A stretch of DNA of 44,432 nucleotides, taken from contig NZ_CALIXW010000004.1 of assembly GCF_938046015.1 (NCBI RefSeq), positions 1-44,432 of the forward strand. The letters are read 5' to 3'. Origin of the DNA: an uncultured Porphyromonas sp. (GTDB taxonomy: Bacteria; Bacteroidota; Bacteroidia; Bacteroidales; Porphyromonadaceae). How positions within the stretch are numbered: position 1 is the first letter of the stretch; every line of letters starts with the position of its first letter. Below, in pieces: positions 30,926 to 40,019 of this stretch. The translations under genes and the position numbers were made by a program. The notes under the pieces were generated by a model. That model was not told the DNA's origin, did no database searches, and worked only from the letters and a program-made list of their open reading frames with translations.

Positions 30926-32047
30926 ATGTCAAAGAACTCTGTCGCGCACTATCAGCGCATCAATGGGCGTCGACTCCTGCCCTCCAAATACCGCGGGCAC
31001 CGCTCCAGCTACGGGCGTCGTCGCCCCTGGGGACGCTACCTCCTGCTGCTTGTTCTGCTCCTTGTCCTCCTAGGGCTAGGTGCTGGGGGCTACCTCTATA
31101 CGGCACCTGCAGGACGCCCCGAGGCCGATACGACCTACATCCTCGTAGCTCCAGGGGCGAAGTACCCTGAGCTCCGACAGCAGCTGCAGTCCAAGCTCTG
31201 GCTGCGCTATCCTCGCCTCTTCGGCTGGCTGGCGGACTACCGAGGCCTGAGCTCCGAGCCGCTGCGCCCCGGCCGCTACGCTATCACGCGCGATATGAAT
31301 ATGGCTGGGGTCATCGACGAGCTGCAGCACGGCGCGGACGTGCCCCTCGTGCTCCAGCCGGGGGCGCTGCGGACTAACGCCGAGATCCTCGACTTCTTCG
31401 CCGCCCAGCTCTGGGTCAAGCGCGATAGCCTGGAGGCGGCCTTCAGTGACCCTGCGCTCCTCTCCCGCTACGGCATGACCCGCGAGACGCTGCGTGCCCA
31501 GCTGATGCGCCAGCCGCTCACGCTGCGCTGGACGGCTACGGGCAGGGAGCTGCTGGACAGCATCCACAGCGGCTACCAGCGCTTCTGGCGCGGTGCGCGC
31601 AGTGAGGCCGCCCAGCGCCTGGGGCTCACCCCGCTGCAGGTGACGACGCTGGCCTCCATCGTGGAGAGCGAGTCGGCCAAGCGCGACGAGTATAGCCGCA
31701 TCGCAGGCCTCTACCTCAATCGTCTCCGTCAGGGCATAAAGTTACAGTCCGACCCGACGGTGAAGTATGCCACGGGCAACTTTGCCCTCAAGCGCATTAA
31801 GGGTGAGCACCTAGCCACCGAGTCCCCCTACAACACCTACCGCGTCGTAGGCCTCCCGCCTGCCCCCATCGTGCTGCCCCACACGGCGACCATCGACAGC
31901 GTGCTGGCGGCCGAGGCGCATGACTACCTATATATGTGTGCCCGCGAGGACTTCTCGGGATACCACCGCTTCGCCGCACGCTTCAGCGAGCATCTGGTCA
32001 ACGCCAAGCTCTACCAGCAGGAGCTCAATAAGCGCGGCATCAACTAA
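30926..32047 (+). CDS. mltG: Endolytic murein transglycosylase MltG
   Basis: A 373-residue inner-membrane enzyme that cuts nascent glycan strands and so sets their length. The N-terminal 35 residues are basic and cytoplasmic. A single membrane segment spans about 37-57, followed by a LysM-like domain and the YceG catalytic domain. Catalytic Glu is about residue 247 in ASIVESESA. Other motifs are SDPTVKYA, SPYNTYRVVGLPPAPI and the late DFSGYHRFA. It is 27 bp after the lipoprotein gene and 9 bp before tcdA. Confidence 0.95.
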   Translation: MSKNSVAHYQRINGRRLLPSKYRGHRSSYGRRRPWGRYLLLLVLLLVLLGLGAGGYLYTAPAGRPEADTTYILVAPGAKYPELRQQLQSKLWLRYPRLFGWLADYRGLSSEPLRPGRYAITRDMNMAGVIDELQHGADVPLVLQPGALRTNAEILDFFAAQLWVKRDSLEAAFSDPALLSRYGMTRETLRAQLMRQPLTLRWTATGRELLDSIHSGYQRFWRGARSEAAQRLGLTPLQVTTLASIVESESAKRDEYSRIAGLYLNRLRQGIKLQSDPTVKYATGNFALKRIKGEHLATESPYNTYRVVGLPPAPIVLPHTATIDSVLAAEAHDYLYMCAREDFSGYHRFAARFSEHLVNAKLYQQELNKRGIN

Positions 32048-32056
32048 GTCCCCTCG

Positions 32057-32821
32057 ATGAGTCAAGCCAAAGCCTGGACGGAGCGCACGAGACTGCTGCT
32101 CGGGGATGAACGTGTGGACGAACTCGCTGCCTGCCATGTCCTCGTTGTGGGGCTGGGAGGTGTCGGCGGCTACGCCAGCGAGCTCCTCGTACGTGGCGGC
32201 ATCGGTCGCCTCACCATCGTCGACGCCGACACCATACAGCCCTCCAATATCAATCGCCAGCTCGTCGCCACGCATCGCCACATCGGCGAGCCCAAGGCGC
32301 GTGTGCTCGCCGAGCGCCTGCGGGACATCAACCCCGAGGTCCAGCTGGAGGTCGTCGAGGACTTCCTCAAGGATGAGAACATGGTCGAGCTGCTCGACCG
32401 CCATCGCTATGACTTCGTCGTCGATGCCATCGACTCCCTCTCACCCAAGGTCTACCTCATCGCCCTGGCGCGGGAGCGCGGGTTACCCATCGTCTCCTCC
32501 ATGGGCGCGGGGGCGAAGAGCGATCCCTCCAAGATCCATCAGGCGGACCTAGCGCACAGCTACAACTGCTCGCTGGCCCGCGCCCTTCGCAAGCGCCTCC
32601 GTAAGCTGGGCATCAGCCGCGGCGTGCCCGTCGTCTTCTCCAGCGAGCTGCCTGATGAGTCGGCCGTGCTGGAGATCGAGGGCGAGCGCTGCAAGCGCTC
32701 CACCGCAGGCACTATCTCCTATATGCCGGCCCTTTTCGGCTGCCAGCTGGCGGCCTATGTGCTGCAGCATATCCACGCCTCATCCGCTATCCCCCCGCAG
32801 CATGCTCCTACAGGCAACTAA
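32057..32821 (+). CDS. tcdA: tRNA threonylcarbamoyladenosine dehydratase (TcdA/CsdL)
   Basis: A 254-residue E1-like (ThiF/MoeB fold) enzyme that uses ATP to cyclise t6A37 of tRNA to ct6A. The nucleotide-binding loop GLGGVGGYASELL is near residue 35, with DADTIQPSNINRQLVA and the DAIDSLSPK motif. The SMGAGAKSDPSKI segment and C-terminal STAGTISYMPALFGCQLA are typical of TcdA and distinguish it from ThiF. Its last 20 bp overlap the start of the ABC ATPase gene. Confidence 0.93.
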   Translation: MSQAKAWTERTRLLLGDERVDELAACHVLVVGLGGVGGYASELLVRGGIGRLTIVDADTIQPSNINRQLVATHRHIGEPKARVLAERLRDINPEVQLEVVEDFLKDENMVELLDRHRYDFVVDAIDSLSPKVYLIALARERGLPIVSSMGAGAKSDPSKIHQADLAHSYNCSLARALRKRLRKLGISRGVPVVFSSELPDESAVLEIEGERCKRSTAGTISYMPALFGCQLAAYVLQHIHASSAIPPQHAPTGN

Positions 32822-33482
32822 CATACACAAGCACTTCGGCTCGCTCGAGGTGCTCAAGGGCGTCGACCTCAGTGTTGAGGCGGGCGAGATTATCTCTATC
32901 GTCGGCGCTAGTGGCGCGGGCAAGACGACCCTGCTGCAGATCCTCGGGACGCTGGAGCAGGCCGAGCCCGGCGCCTCGCTGCGTATCGAGGGCGAGGAGG
33001 TCGCCCAGCTCAGCGAGCGCCGACTGGCCGAGCTCCGCTGTCGCCGCCTCGGCTTCATCTTCCAGTCGCATCAGCTGCTGCCTGAGTTCACCGCCCTGGA
33101 GAACGTCATGATCCCTGCGCTGCTGCTGGGGCGCTCGCGCTCTGAGGCGAAGGCGCGGGCTCTCGAGCTCCTTAGCCGCCTCAGCCTCTCGGAGCGGGCG
33201 GGGCATAAGCCCAGCGAACTCTCGGGCGGCGAGAGCCAGCGTATCGCCGTGGCGCGTGCGCTGGTCAATGAGCCCGCCGTCATCTTCGCCGACGAGCCCT
33301 CGGGCAGCCTCGACACGGCCAATAAGGAGAGCCTACACCAGCTCTTCTTCGACCTGCGTGCCCAGCTGGGGCAGACCTTCGTCATCGTCACCCACGACTC
33401 CGAGTTCGCTGCGCGTGCCGACCGCATGATCGTCCTCAGGGACGGACGCATCGAGCAGGAGCTGCGCCGCGATAGCCTATAG
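32802..33482 (+). CDS. lolD: ABC transporter ATP-binding protein, LolD/MacB type
   Basis: A 226-residue ATPase. Walker A is GASGAGKTT, the Q-loop is FIFQSHQLLPEFTALENV, the signature is LSGGESQR, Walker B is VIFADEPSGSLD, and the H-loop is VTHD. FQSHQLLPEFTALENV and SGSLD are typical of the LolD/FtsE/MacB group, which powers lipoprotein release or mechanotransmission. No LolC/E-like permease gene is adjacent, so the LolD assignment is by ATPase similarity only. A start inside tcdA at 32802 gives the family N-terminus MLLQATNIHKHFG. The upstream in-frame extension within tcdA is rejected. Confidence 0.85.
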   Translation: MLLQATNIHKHFGSLEVLKGVDLSVEAGEIISIVGASGAGKTTLLQILGTLEQAEPGASLRIEGEEVAQLSERRLAELRCRRLGFIFQSHQLLPEFTALENVMIPALLLGRSRSEAKARALELLSRLSLSERAGHKPSELSGGESQRIAVARALVNEPAVIFADEPSGSLDTANKESLHQLFFDLRAQLGQTFVIVTHDSEFAARADRMIVLRDGRIEQELRRDSL

Positions 33483-33494
33483 CCAGAGACCGAT

Positions 33495-34217
33495 ATGCGA
33501 CAAGGCGACCATCCCATAGGCAAGGCAGAGCGCATCGTCCTCATGCTGCTGGTCATCGTCCTAAGCTCTGCCCTCGCGCTCTACGCCTGGACGCAGTACC
33601 GCAGTCCTAGCCCAAGGGCGGTCGCTACCCTCGGGCAAGCTCCCTTAGCGAATAGTGCTGCAGCCTCCCAGCCTGCTCCCGAGCTACGGCGGGGAGCCCA
33701 AGCGGCACCCGAGCGGCGCGACTCCACCCAGCGCCTGGTGACGAGCCCCGACTACGTGGGCCCGCCTTCGGGGACGGAGCGCGTCGTAGCTAAGTATCAG
33801 CACTACGTTTCGCTGGACCTCAACACTGCGGACTCGCTGACGCTGCTGCGCGTCCCGGGCATAGGCCCTGCCTTCGCCCACCGCATCCTCTCCCTCCGTA
33901 GCCGCCTCGGGGGCTACTATACGGTGCTGCAGCTGCAGGAGGTCTATGGGATGGATGCCGACCGCTTCGTCCAGCTGCGGCCATGGTTCGTCGTCCGCAC
34001 GCCCCCGCGCCAGTATCCGCTCCCCGCGCTGCGTGCTGACTCCCTGCCCTGGCATCCCTACCTCAACCGCGCGCAGCTGCAGGGGCTGCGCCTCGGGGTG
34101 CTGCGTCAGGGACGCCGCCTCAGCTGGCGCCACCTACGCCAGAGCCCTGCCTTCAGTCGTGAGGATAGTATCCGCCTGGCGCCTTACTTCCCCGACAGCC
34201 TTCACTCAGTACATTGA
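33495..34217 (+). CDS. Membrane-anchored helix-hairpin-helix protein (ComEA-like domain)
   Basis: A 240-residue protein. A single membrane segment lies at about residues 13-31 (IVLMLLVIVLSSALALYAW), followed by a low-complexity Pro/Ala/Arg linker. Residues about 105-165 hold a ComEA-type helix-hairpin-helix: LDLNTADSLTLLRVPGIGPAFAHRIL, then GGYYTVLQLQEVYGM. A second weaker helical repeat follows (HPYLNRAQLQGL). ComEA domains bind double-stranded DNA during uptake, but Bacteroidetes carry many such anchored HhH proteins of unproven function. It is 12 bp downstream of the ATPase gene. Confidence 0.8.
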   Translation: MRQGDHPIGKAERIVLMLLVIVLSSALALYAWTQYRSPSPRAVATLGQAPLANSAAASQPAPELRRGAQAAPERRDSTQRLVTSPDYVGPPSGTERVVAKYQHYVSLDLNTADSLTLLRVPGIGPAFAHRILSLRSRLGGYYTVLQLQEVYGMDADRFVQLRPWFVVRTPPRQYPLPALRADSLPWHPYLNRAQLQGLRLGVLRQGRRLSWRHLRQSPAFSREDSIRLAPYFPDSLHSVH

Positions 34218-34238
34218 TCACATCCTATAAGCTAGCTT

Positions 34239-35222
34239 ATGTACCCTACGACACGTCTACGCCGTATGCGTATGACCCCTCAGCTGCGCAGCCTCGTCCG
34301 TGAGACGACGCTCAGCCCCTCCGACTTCATTGCGCCTCTCTTCGTCGTGCACGGCACGGGTATCCGTGAGGAGATCTCCACCATGCCTGGGCAGTACCGC
34401 CTCTCTGTGGACGAACTGGTGAAGGAGTGCACGGAGCTCTACCGCCTCGGCGTCCTCTCCGTCATGCTCTTCGGCATCCCCGAGCACAAGGACGAGACGG
34501 GTAGCGAAGCCTACAGCGACCACGGCATCGTCCAGCAGGGCATCCGCGCGCTGAAGGCGGCACTGCCCGAGCTCATCGTCATCGCCGATATCTGCATGTG
34601 CGAGTACACCGACCACGGACACTGCGGCATCCTGCACGAGCACTACACGGTAGACAACGACGCCACGCTGCCCTACCTCTGCCGTCAGGCCCTCTCCTTC
34701 GCCCGCGCCGGGGTGGACATGGTCGCCCCCTCCGATATGATGGACGGGCGTATCGCCGCCATGCGTGAGGCCCTCGACCGCGAGGGCTACGAGCAGCTGC
34801 CCATCATGTCCTACGCGGCGAAGTTCAGCTCCGCCTTCTACGGCCCCTTCCGTGACGCTGCCGACTCCGCCCCCGCCTTTGGCGACCGACGCAGCTACCA
34901 GATGGACCCTGCGAACATCCGTGAGGCCATGCGCGAGATCGAGAGCGACATCGCCGAGGGGGCGGATATCGTCATGGTCAAGCCCGCCATGCCCTACCTC
35001 GACGTCATCCGCTGGGCGCGCGATCGCTACGACCTGCCGCTGGCAGCCTATCAGGTGAGCGGTGAGTACGCCATGATCCAGGCTGCAGGGATGAACGGCT
35101 GGATCGATCGCGAGCGCATCATGATGGAGAGCCTGCTGTCGATCAAGCGTGCGGGCGCCGACCTCATCCTGACCTACTTCGCTCGCGAGGCAGCCCTGCT
35201 GCTACGTGAGGCTAAGTACTAG
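34239..35222 (+). CDS. hemB: Delta-aminolevulinic acid dehydratase (porphobilinogen synthase)
   Basis: A 327-residue enzyme that joins two ALA molecules into porphobilinogen in heme/corrin synthesis. The zinc-site cysteines are in ICMCEYTDHGHCG at about 118-131. Substrate lysines lie in SYAAKFSSAFYGPFRDA (about residue 196) and VMVKPAMPYLD (about 248). Length is normal. Some oral Porphyromonas have incomplete heme pathways. The other heme genes are not in this window, so completeness cannot be judged here. Confidence 0.97.
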   Translation: MYPTTRLRRMRMTPQLRSLVRETTLSPSDFIAPLFVVHGTGIREEISTMPGQYRLSVDELVKECTELYRLGVLSVMLFGIPEHKDETGSEAYSDHGIVQQGIRALKAALPELIVIADICMCEYTDHGHCGILHEHYTVDNDATLPYLCRQALSFARAGVDMVAPSDMMDGRIAAMREALDREGYEQLPIMSYAAKFSSAFYGPFRDAADSAPAFGDRRSYQMDPANIREAMREIESDIAEGADIVMVKPAMPYLDVIRWARDRYDLPLAAYQVSGEYAMIQAAGMNGWIDRERIMMESLLSIKRAGADLILTYFAREAALLLREAKY

Positions 35223-35228
35223 CGTGCT

Positions 35229-35423
35229 ATGGCCTACCGACGACCGCTGACCACGCGGCAGATGCTGCTCTTCGCGCTGCTGTGGCTGAGCCTTGTGGGC
35301 TATACGCTGTGGATGCGCGGCGGGCGGCTGGACGGCCCTACGCTGCTCACGCTGCTGCTCTCGGCCGTCTTCGTCTTCTACCCGATCATCAAGAGCTGGC
35401 GCCAGCGCCACCCGCGTCGCTAG
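35229..35423 (+). CDS. Small two-helix membrane protein, function unknown
   Basis: A 64-residue protein with two hydrophobic segments (about residues 12-28 and 38-54) and basic ends (MAYRRPLTTR and KSWRQRHPRR). It sits 6 bp after hemB and before the terminator, so it is the last gene of the cluster. No family recognised. Compact placement and G/C-ending codons support it as real. Confidence 0.6.
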   Translation: MAYRRPLTTRQMLLFALLWLSLVGYTLWMRGGRLDGPTLLTLLLSAVFVFYPIIKSWRQRHPRR

Positions 35424-35452
35424 CCTAGCTACCCCCCCCCTTACGCACGCTC

Positions 35453-35510
35453 GAGGAGCGCTGCAGGTCACTGTCCCTCGGGGCAAGGCCTGCAGCGCTC
35501 CTCGCTTTTT
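35453..35510 (+). terminator. Rho-independent terminator ending the SulP-hemB cluster
   Basis: A 15 bp perfect stem, GAGGAGCGCTGCAGG (35453-35467) with CCTGCAGCGCTCCTC (35489-35503), is followed by GCTTTTT. Confidence 0.9.
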
Positions 35511-35651
35511 ACTAGCACGGCGCCCCTTGTGGCCTTGGGCGGGCTAAGCCTATTTGTCTGAAGGAGCTCAGCAGCCCCTCGAAGCACCTCGCACTTAGTC
35601 CTGCGGTAGGCTCGGCTAAGCCCCGCCACACGCGTCGCTTTGTCGCGTCGC

Positions 35652-35739
35652 TCTGAGGGATATCCCTCGGCGTGCTGACTGATACCCCTTAGCGTGCTGA
35701 TGGATGTCCCTCAGACGCTTGACTGATATCCCTCAGCAG
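35652..35739. repeat. 4 x 22 bp tandem palindromic element, locus D
   Basis: Units at 35652-35673, 35674-35695, 35696-35717 and 35718-35739, contiguous and each 22 bp. Cores are GGGATATCC, CTGATACCC, TGGATGTCC and CTGATATCC. Unit 3 again has the RYGTCC variant. The element ends about 170 bp before the promoter of the antiporter gene. Confidence 0.9.
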
Positions 35740-35910
35740 CGGGAGGTTGGGCTCGCGTTGCGCTAGGGCAGCTTCGGGCCTGCTGTCCCCCAGAGAGCGG
35801 GGAGGTGCTGTGGGGAGGCTGCATCCGCAGCTCGGAGCGGAGGGGGAGGGGCACTGGGCTGCTGTACGGCCTGCCTCGGGGGCATAGTGTGCTCGAAGTC
35901 TTGCTTTTCC

Positions 35911-35941
35911 CTGCCAAAATGCTTATATTTGTTAAACGTCC
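35911..35941 (+). promoter_or_regulatory. Promoter for antiporter-MATE operon
   Basis: TTG at about 35911-35913, a 20 bp spacer, then TATATTTG at 35934-35941, a good -33/-7 pair 40 bp before the start codon. Confidence 0.65.
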
Positions 35942-35981
35942 TCGGGCGCTCATGCAGATAAAGCGAATAGAATAGCACTAG

Positions 35982-37445
35982 ATGACATTGGACCTCTTCT
36001 CCTTTGAGTTTTTCCTCCTCATGGGCTCGCTGCTCATCCTCGCCGGGATCCTCGCGGGCAAGGTGGGGACGCGCTTCGGCGTGCCTGCCCTCTTGCTCTT
36101 CCTCCTGACGGGTATGGCCTTCGGCAGCTCGGGGCTGGGTATTGAGTATAATGATGCAGGGCGTATGCAGGACCTCGGGATCCTCGCTCTGACGGTCATC
36201 CTCTTCACGGGGGGGCTGGAGACGAAGCTCTCCGACATACGCCCTGTCCTCGGCCCGGGGATCATGCTCTCGACGCTGGGGGTGCTGCTGACGACCTTCT
36301 GCCTTGGGGGCTTCTTCTACGGCATGGACCAGCTAGGCTGGGCGCCCGTGCACCTCTCCTTCCCCATCGCCCTGCTGCTGGCGGCGACGATGTCCAGCAC
36401 GGACTCGGCCTCGGTCTTTGCGCTGCTGCGCTCACGCAGGATGCACCTCAAGGAGAACCTACGCCCCATCCTCGAGCTCGAGAGTGGGAGTAATGACCCC
36501 ATGGCCTACATGCTCACCATCGCGCTGATCCAGTACATCACGGGCGGAGGCGAAGGGGCGTGGACGGACATCCTGAAGACCTTCCTCCTACAGTTCGGCG
36601 TGGGGAGCCTGCTGGGCTACGTGCTGGGGAAGCTGACGGGCTGGTTCCTCAATAAGGTGAACATCGGCAACGAGTCGCTCTATCCCATTCTGCTGCTCTG
36701 TCTGGTCTTCCTCACCTTCTCGGTCACGAGCCTGCTGCAGGGCAATGGCTACCTAGCCGTCTACATCATGGGCGTACTGGTGGGGAATAGGAAGATCGTG
36801 CACCGCAAGAGTATCTCCACCTTCTTCGACGGCATCACCTGGCTGCTGCAGATCACGCTCTTCATCACCCTGGGGCTCTTCGTCAACGCCAGCGAACTGC
36901 TGCCCATCACGGGCTTCGCGCTCCTCTCGGGCGTCTTCATGATCCTCTTCGCGCGTCCGCTGGCCGTGCACCTCTGCCTGCTCTTCTTCCCCCGCATCTC
37001 GATGAACGGGCGCCACTTCCTGGCCTGGGTAGGCCTGCGCGGCGCCGTGCCCATCATCTTCGCCACCTATCCACTGATGAGCCAGGTCGAGGGGGCGGAG
37101 ACGCTCTTCAATATCGTCTTCTTCATCACCCTGCTCTCGCTGCTGATCCAGGGTACGACGCTGCCGCTGGTGGCGCGCTGGCTCAAGCTCGATGAGGAGA
37201 TCAAGGAGGAGGTGAGCCTCTTCGGTGTCAAGATCCCCAAGCATACGGGGGCCCGCATGGAGGAGCGTCATGTCGATGCGCCCATGCTGGCGGGTGGCAG
37301 CCTGCTGATGGAGCTCGACCTGAGGGAGGAGGAGCTCGTCATCCTCGTGCGCCGTGGCGACCGCTATATGGTGCCTAAGGGCAAGCTGGAGCTCGCCGTA
37401 GGTGACATCCTCCTCATCGTCTCCGAGCACCACCTCTCCCGATGA
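35982..37445 (+). CDS. K+ or Na+/proton antiporter, CPA1 family (NhaP2/CvrA type)
   Basis: A 487-residue cation/proton antiporter for potassium or volume homeostasis. About twelve hydrophobic segments cover residues 1-395. The family features are LTGMAFGSSGLGI near the start, the TMSSTDSASVFALLRS and LELESGSNDPMAYMLT segments (the ND pair is the conserved ion-binding Asp), and WVGLRGAVPIIFATYPL. Residues about 425-487 form a TrkA-C regulatory domain (LDLREEELVILVRRGDRYMVPKG-type). Its stop codon overlaps the next start as ATGA. Confidence 0.93.
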   Translation: MTLDLFSFEFFLLMGSLLILAGILAGKVGTRFGVPALLLFLLTGMAFGSSGLGIEYNDAGRMQDLGILALTVILFTGGLETKLSDIRPVLGPGIMLSTLGVLLTTFCLGGFFYGMDQLGWAPVHLSFPIALLLAATMSSTDSASVFALLRSRRMHLKENLRPILELESGSNDPMAYMLTIALIQYITGGGEGAWTDILKTFLLQFGVGSLLGYVLGKLTGWFLNKVNIGNESLYPILLLCLVFLTFSVTSLLQGNGYLAVYIMGVLVGNRKIVHRKSISTFFDGITWLLQITLFITLGLFVNASELLPITGFALLSGVFMILFARPLAVHLCLLFFPRISMNGRHFLAWVGLRGAVPIIFATYPLMSQVEGAETLFNIVFFITLLSLLIQGTTLPLVARWLKLDEEIKEEVSLFGVKIPKHTGARMEERHVDAPMLAGGSLLMELDLREEELVILVRRGDRYMVPKGKLELAVGDILLIVSEHHLSR

Positions 37446-38755
37446 AGCAGACCGCACCCGAGAGCCTCTACCGACAGATCCTCAGGCTCACCTATCCCAA
37501 TATCCTCTCCAACATCACGGTGCCGCTGCTCATGATCAGCGACATCGCTATGGCTGGCCGTATGGCTGGCGGGGAGAGCATCGCTGCCGTCACGGTAGGG
37601 GCGGCGGTCACCTCCTTCGTCGTCGGGCAGTGGAGCCTGCTGCGTATGGGTACGACGGGCTTCACAGCGCAGGCGCGTGGCGCAGGCGACGTGGCGGCCC
37701 TCGGTCGGGGGCTGGCCTCGGGGAGCCTCATCGCCCTGGTGGTAGGGCTCGTGCTGGCGCTGGCGAGCCCGCTCTATGTAGCTCCCGTCGCCTCGCTCTT
37801 TGAGCGGGAGGGTGGGGCGCTGAGCCTTGCGGCCCAGGACTACCTCGGCTATGCCTTCCTCGGACTACCTGCGGCGCTGCTCCTCTATGTCTTCAACGGC
37901 TGGCTGGTGGGCATGCAGCAGATGAAGCTCGTCATGAGCGTCAGCATCGCCAGCAATGTGCTCAACATCACCTACAGCTACCTCCTAGCCTTCCCCCTCG
38001 GCCTCGGCGTCGGGGGACTGGCTCTCGGGACGGTGCTGGCGCAGTACAGCGCCCTCGTGCTGCTGGCCCTCGGAGGCTGGCGCCGCGAGCGGGAGGTGCT
38101 CAGTAGGCTACGCCTCAGCGATGCCTGGCACCCCGAGACCATCCTGCGCTACTTCCACGTAGGCAAGCACCTGATGCTGCGCACGCTGCTCCTACAGTCG
38201 GTGATGCTGAGCTTCGTCTATATCGGGGGGCGCATGGGGAGCGTGACGCTGGCGGCCAACGGCCTCTTGATGCAGCTCTTCAGCCTCTTCTCCTACTTCA
38301 TGGATGGCCTAGCCTACGCCGCGGAGGCGCTGGTGGGTGAGGCCGTCGGGGCACGGGATAGGCGACGCCTCGGGGAGGTCATCCCTGCGGTCGTGCGCCT
38401 CGGCGCTGGGGTCGCGCTCTGCTTCGCCCTGCTGTATGCCCTCATTCCCGAGCCGCTGCTCGCGGCTCTGACGGACAAGGCCGATGTGCTGGCGCGTGCC
38501 GCCGAGGAGCGCCTGTGGATCGCCGTGGTGCCGCTGGCGTCCTTCCTCGCCTTCCTCGGCGATGGGATCATGGTCGGCGCCACGCGCAGCATCGACATGA
38601 GCCGCGCCGTGCTGGTGGGCCTGGTGGGCTACGTGCTGCTCTATGCCGCGACGGCCAGCTGGCTGGGTGTGGATGCGCTGTGGCTCTCCTTCGTCAGCTA
38701 TCTGGCGCTGCGCAGCGGCTGGGTGCTGCGCGCTGCCCGTAGGCTCTACGCCTAG
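37442..38755 (+). CDS. MATE family efflux transporter (DinF-like)
   Basis: A 437-residue inner-membrane transporter of the MATE family with twelve hydrophobic segments. LRLTYPNILSNITVPLLMISDIAMAG, the short WSLLRMGTTGFTAQARGAGD segment and FMDGLAYAAEALVGEAVGA are typical of the DinF branch. It differs from the MepA-like MATE at 19226. Start overlaps the antiporter stop by 4 bp, so the two are co-translated. Functional linkage between cation exchange and a cation-driven pump is plausible but is an inference. A bidirectional terminator follows. Confidence 0.92.
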   Translation: MKQTAPESLYRQILRLTYPNILSNITVPLLMISDIAMAGRMAGGESIAAVTVGAAVTSFVVGQWSLLRMGTTGFTAQARGAGDVAALGRGLASGSLIALVVGLVLALASPLYVAPVASLFEREGGALSLAAQDYLGYAFLGLPAALLLYVFNGWLVGMQQMKLVMSVSIASNVLNITYSYLLAFPLGLGVGGLALGTVLAQYSALVLLALGGWRREREVLSRLRLSDAWHPETILRYFHVGKHLMLRTLLLQSVMLSFVYIGGRMGSVTLAANGLLMQLFSLFSYFMDGLAYAAEALVGEAVGARDRRRLGEVIPAVVRLGAGVALCFALLYALIPEPLLAALTDKADVLARAAEERLWIAVVPLASFLAFLGDGIMVGATRSIDMSRAVLVGLVGYVLLYAATASWLGVDALWLSFVSYLALRSGWVLRAARRLYA

Positions 38756-38810
38756 CCTCGGCCCTCACTCGGCTGCCCCTCCTAAGTCCTTACTATAGGG
38801 CTCTCGCCCG

Positions 38811-38858
38811 AAGCAAAGCGCCCCCACAGATCCGTGTGATCTGTGGGGGCGCTTGCTT
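38811..38858. terminator. Bidirectional terminator between convergent genes
   Basis: A stem of about 21 bp starts AAGCAAAGCGCCCCCACAG at 38811 and is closed by CTGTGGGGGCGCTTGCTT ending at 38858, with one bulge. It lies between the plus-strand MATE gene and the minus-strand peptidase gene, so it can serve both. Confidence 0.88.
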
Positions 38859-38916
38859 TGTGCTGGCCTTCGAGGAGGCTCGGGCTCTGTGGGGAGCTCT
38901 TGGGGGCGGCTAGGGA

Positions 38917-40017
38917 CTAGCGGGGGAACTTAGACCAGCGGCGCGTGCGACGTAGGTGCTCGAAGCGCTCCTTGAGGTAGCTCACCGCACCCTCGATCAT
39001 CGTGTCGTAGCCGCGGATGGCCGCCTCGCGCTCGAAGCTGAGCGTGAGGTCGGGCTTGATCCCCTGCTCTATGTCGCCTCCCTTGGCGTCGTAAGTGCGG
39101 CTGGCGGAGTAGCGTACCGACCAGCCGTTGGGCAGCTCGCTACTCATCGGCAGCCCACCGCCGCCGCCCGTAGGCTGCCCCATGATAGTCACCAGCGGCA
39201 GCCCGCTCATCCTGAGGGTGAAGTCATTGGCCGCGCTGTAGACACCTCGGTCGACGAGCAGGACGACGGGGCGCAGCCAGCGCACCCCTCGATCTACGGG
39301 GCGTAGCCGCAGCTCTACGCGCGGGGCGAAGTCATCGTGCCCGGGGCCGCGCTTGTGGCTCATATAGCCTACCACGCGCTCGGCGTCGATGAAGTGACTG
39401 GCCAGGAGGTCAGAGTTCGTTACCTGCCCGCCGCCATTATCCCGTATGTCGATGATGAGCGCACGGCAGCCGCTGAGGCGGCTCAGGGCGGCGTTGATAT
39501 TGCCCTCACTGAGGCCCTGGGCGAAGCTCGAGACGCGTATGTAGCCTATGCTGTCCTGCCCGTGGTCGTGGTGCTTGAGCCAGGTGTAGCTCAGCGCCCC
39601 AGCGATGCGGTAGTCCTGCCCGAGGTAGTCCTCGATGAGGCTGCTATTGCTCCCAGCGGGGTAGTCGCTCTTCCAGCGCCAGTAGCGACCTTGGTCGAAG
39701 GGTGTGATGAGGTTGACGTGCCCGTCCTTGAGCTCGGAGAGCAGCCCCGTCAGGACGAGGAAGAGCGAGTCGCTCGACATCTGGGCGCGGAGCTGGCTGC
39801 GCCACTTCAGCCGCATATCGGCCCAGCTGGAGTCCTTGGGGAGCTTGAGGTCGAAGTAGCAGTAGTTGCGGTCGAGCGTCTCCCAGAGGACGTCGAAGTT
39901 GCGGAAGCTATTATTCGTGAAGTCCTCCTCAGTGGAGCAGGAGCCCAGCCCCGAGATGAGGAGGAAGGCCGTCACGAGGACTCCGAGGAGGCGGGATCGT
40001 CTGTGGTGTAGCGGCAT
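38917..40017 (-). CDS. S41 family peptidase, lipoprotein
   Basis: A 366-residue lipoprotein (lipobox LGSC, Cys 27). Residues 36-100 match the N-terminal helical/tricorn-core region, including ELKDGHVNL with His 100. The S41 protease core follows: YIRVSSFAQG, IIDIRDNGGGQV, then VYSAANDF with the putative nucleophile Ser 261. At the place where C-terminal processing proteases have the FGKG lysine, this protein has GGGGG, so it fits the S41B/tricorn-like pattern (Ser with the DGH histidine). It lacks an obvious PDZ domain. It is the last gene of the minus-strand parC cluster, 2 bp after the DUF3316-like gene. Confidence 0.9.
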   Translation of the reverse strand: MPLHHRRSRLLGVLVTAFLLISGLGSCSTEEDFTNNSFRNFDVLWETLDRNYCYFDLKLPKDSSWADMRLKWRSQLRAQMSSDSLFLVLTGLLSELKDGHVNLITPFDQGRYWRWKSDYPAGSNSSLIEDYLGQDYRIAGALSYTWLKHHDHGQDSIGYIRVSSFAQGLSEGNINAALSRLSGCRALIIDIRDNGGGQVTNSDLLASHFIDAERVVGYMSHKRGPGHDDFAPRVELRLRPVDRGVRWLRPVVLLVDRGVYSAANDFTLRMSGLPLVTIMGQPTGGGGGLPMSSELPNGWSVRYSASRTYDAKGGDIEQGIKPDLTLSFEREAAIRGYDTMIEGAVSYLKERFEHLRRTRRWSKFPR

Positions 40018-40019
40018 GG

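Larger units (their letters stand above)
35511..35981. other. Intergenic region upstream of the antiporter operon
   Basis: No gene seen in 471 bp. It contains the 4x22 bp locus D at 35652-35739, a G-rich stretch, and the antiporter promoter. Confidence 0.6.

Noticed and set aside
32655..33482. Longer ABC ATPase start inside tcdA
   Set aside because: The extra 49 residues lie in another frame of tcdA and have no ABC similarity. The start at 32802 gives the canonical N-terminus.
39337..40011. Plus-strand 224-codon frame opposite the S41 peptidase
   Set aside because: The minus-strand frame encodes a lipoprotein with all S41 motifs. The plus frame is its compositional shadow.
38917..40017. Inactive S41 peptidase because the FGKG lysine is absent
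   Set aside because: The protein fits the S41B/tricorn-like pattern, which uses serine with the histidine of the DGH motif, both present (Ser 261, His 100).
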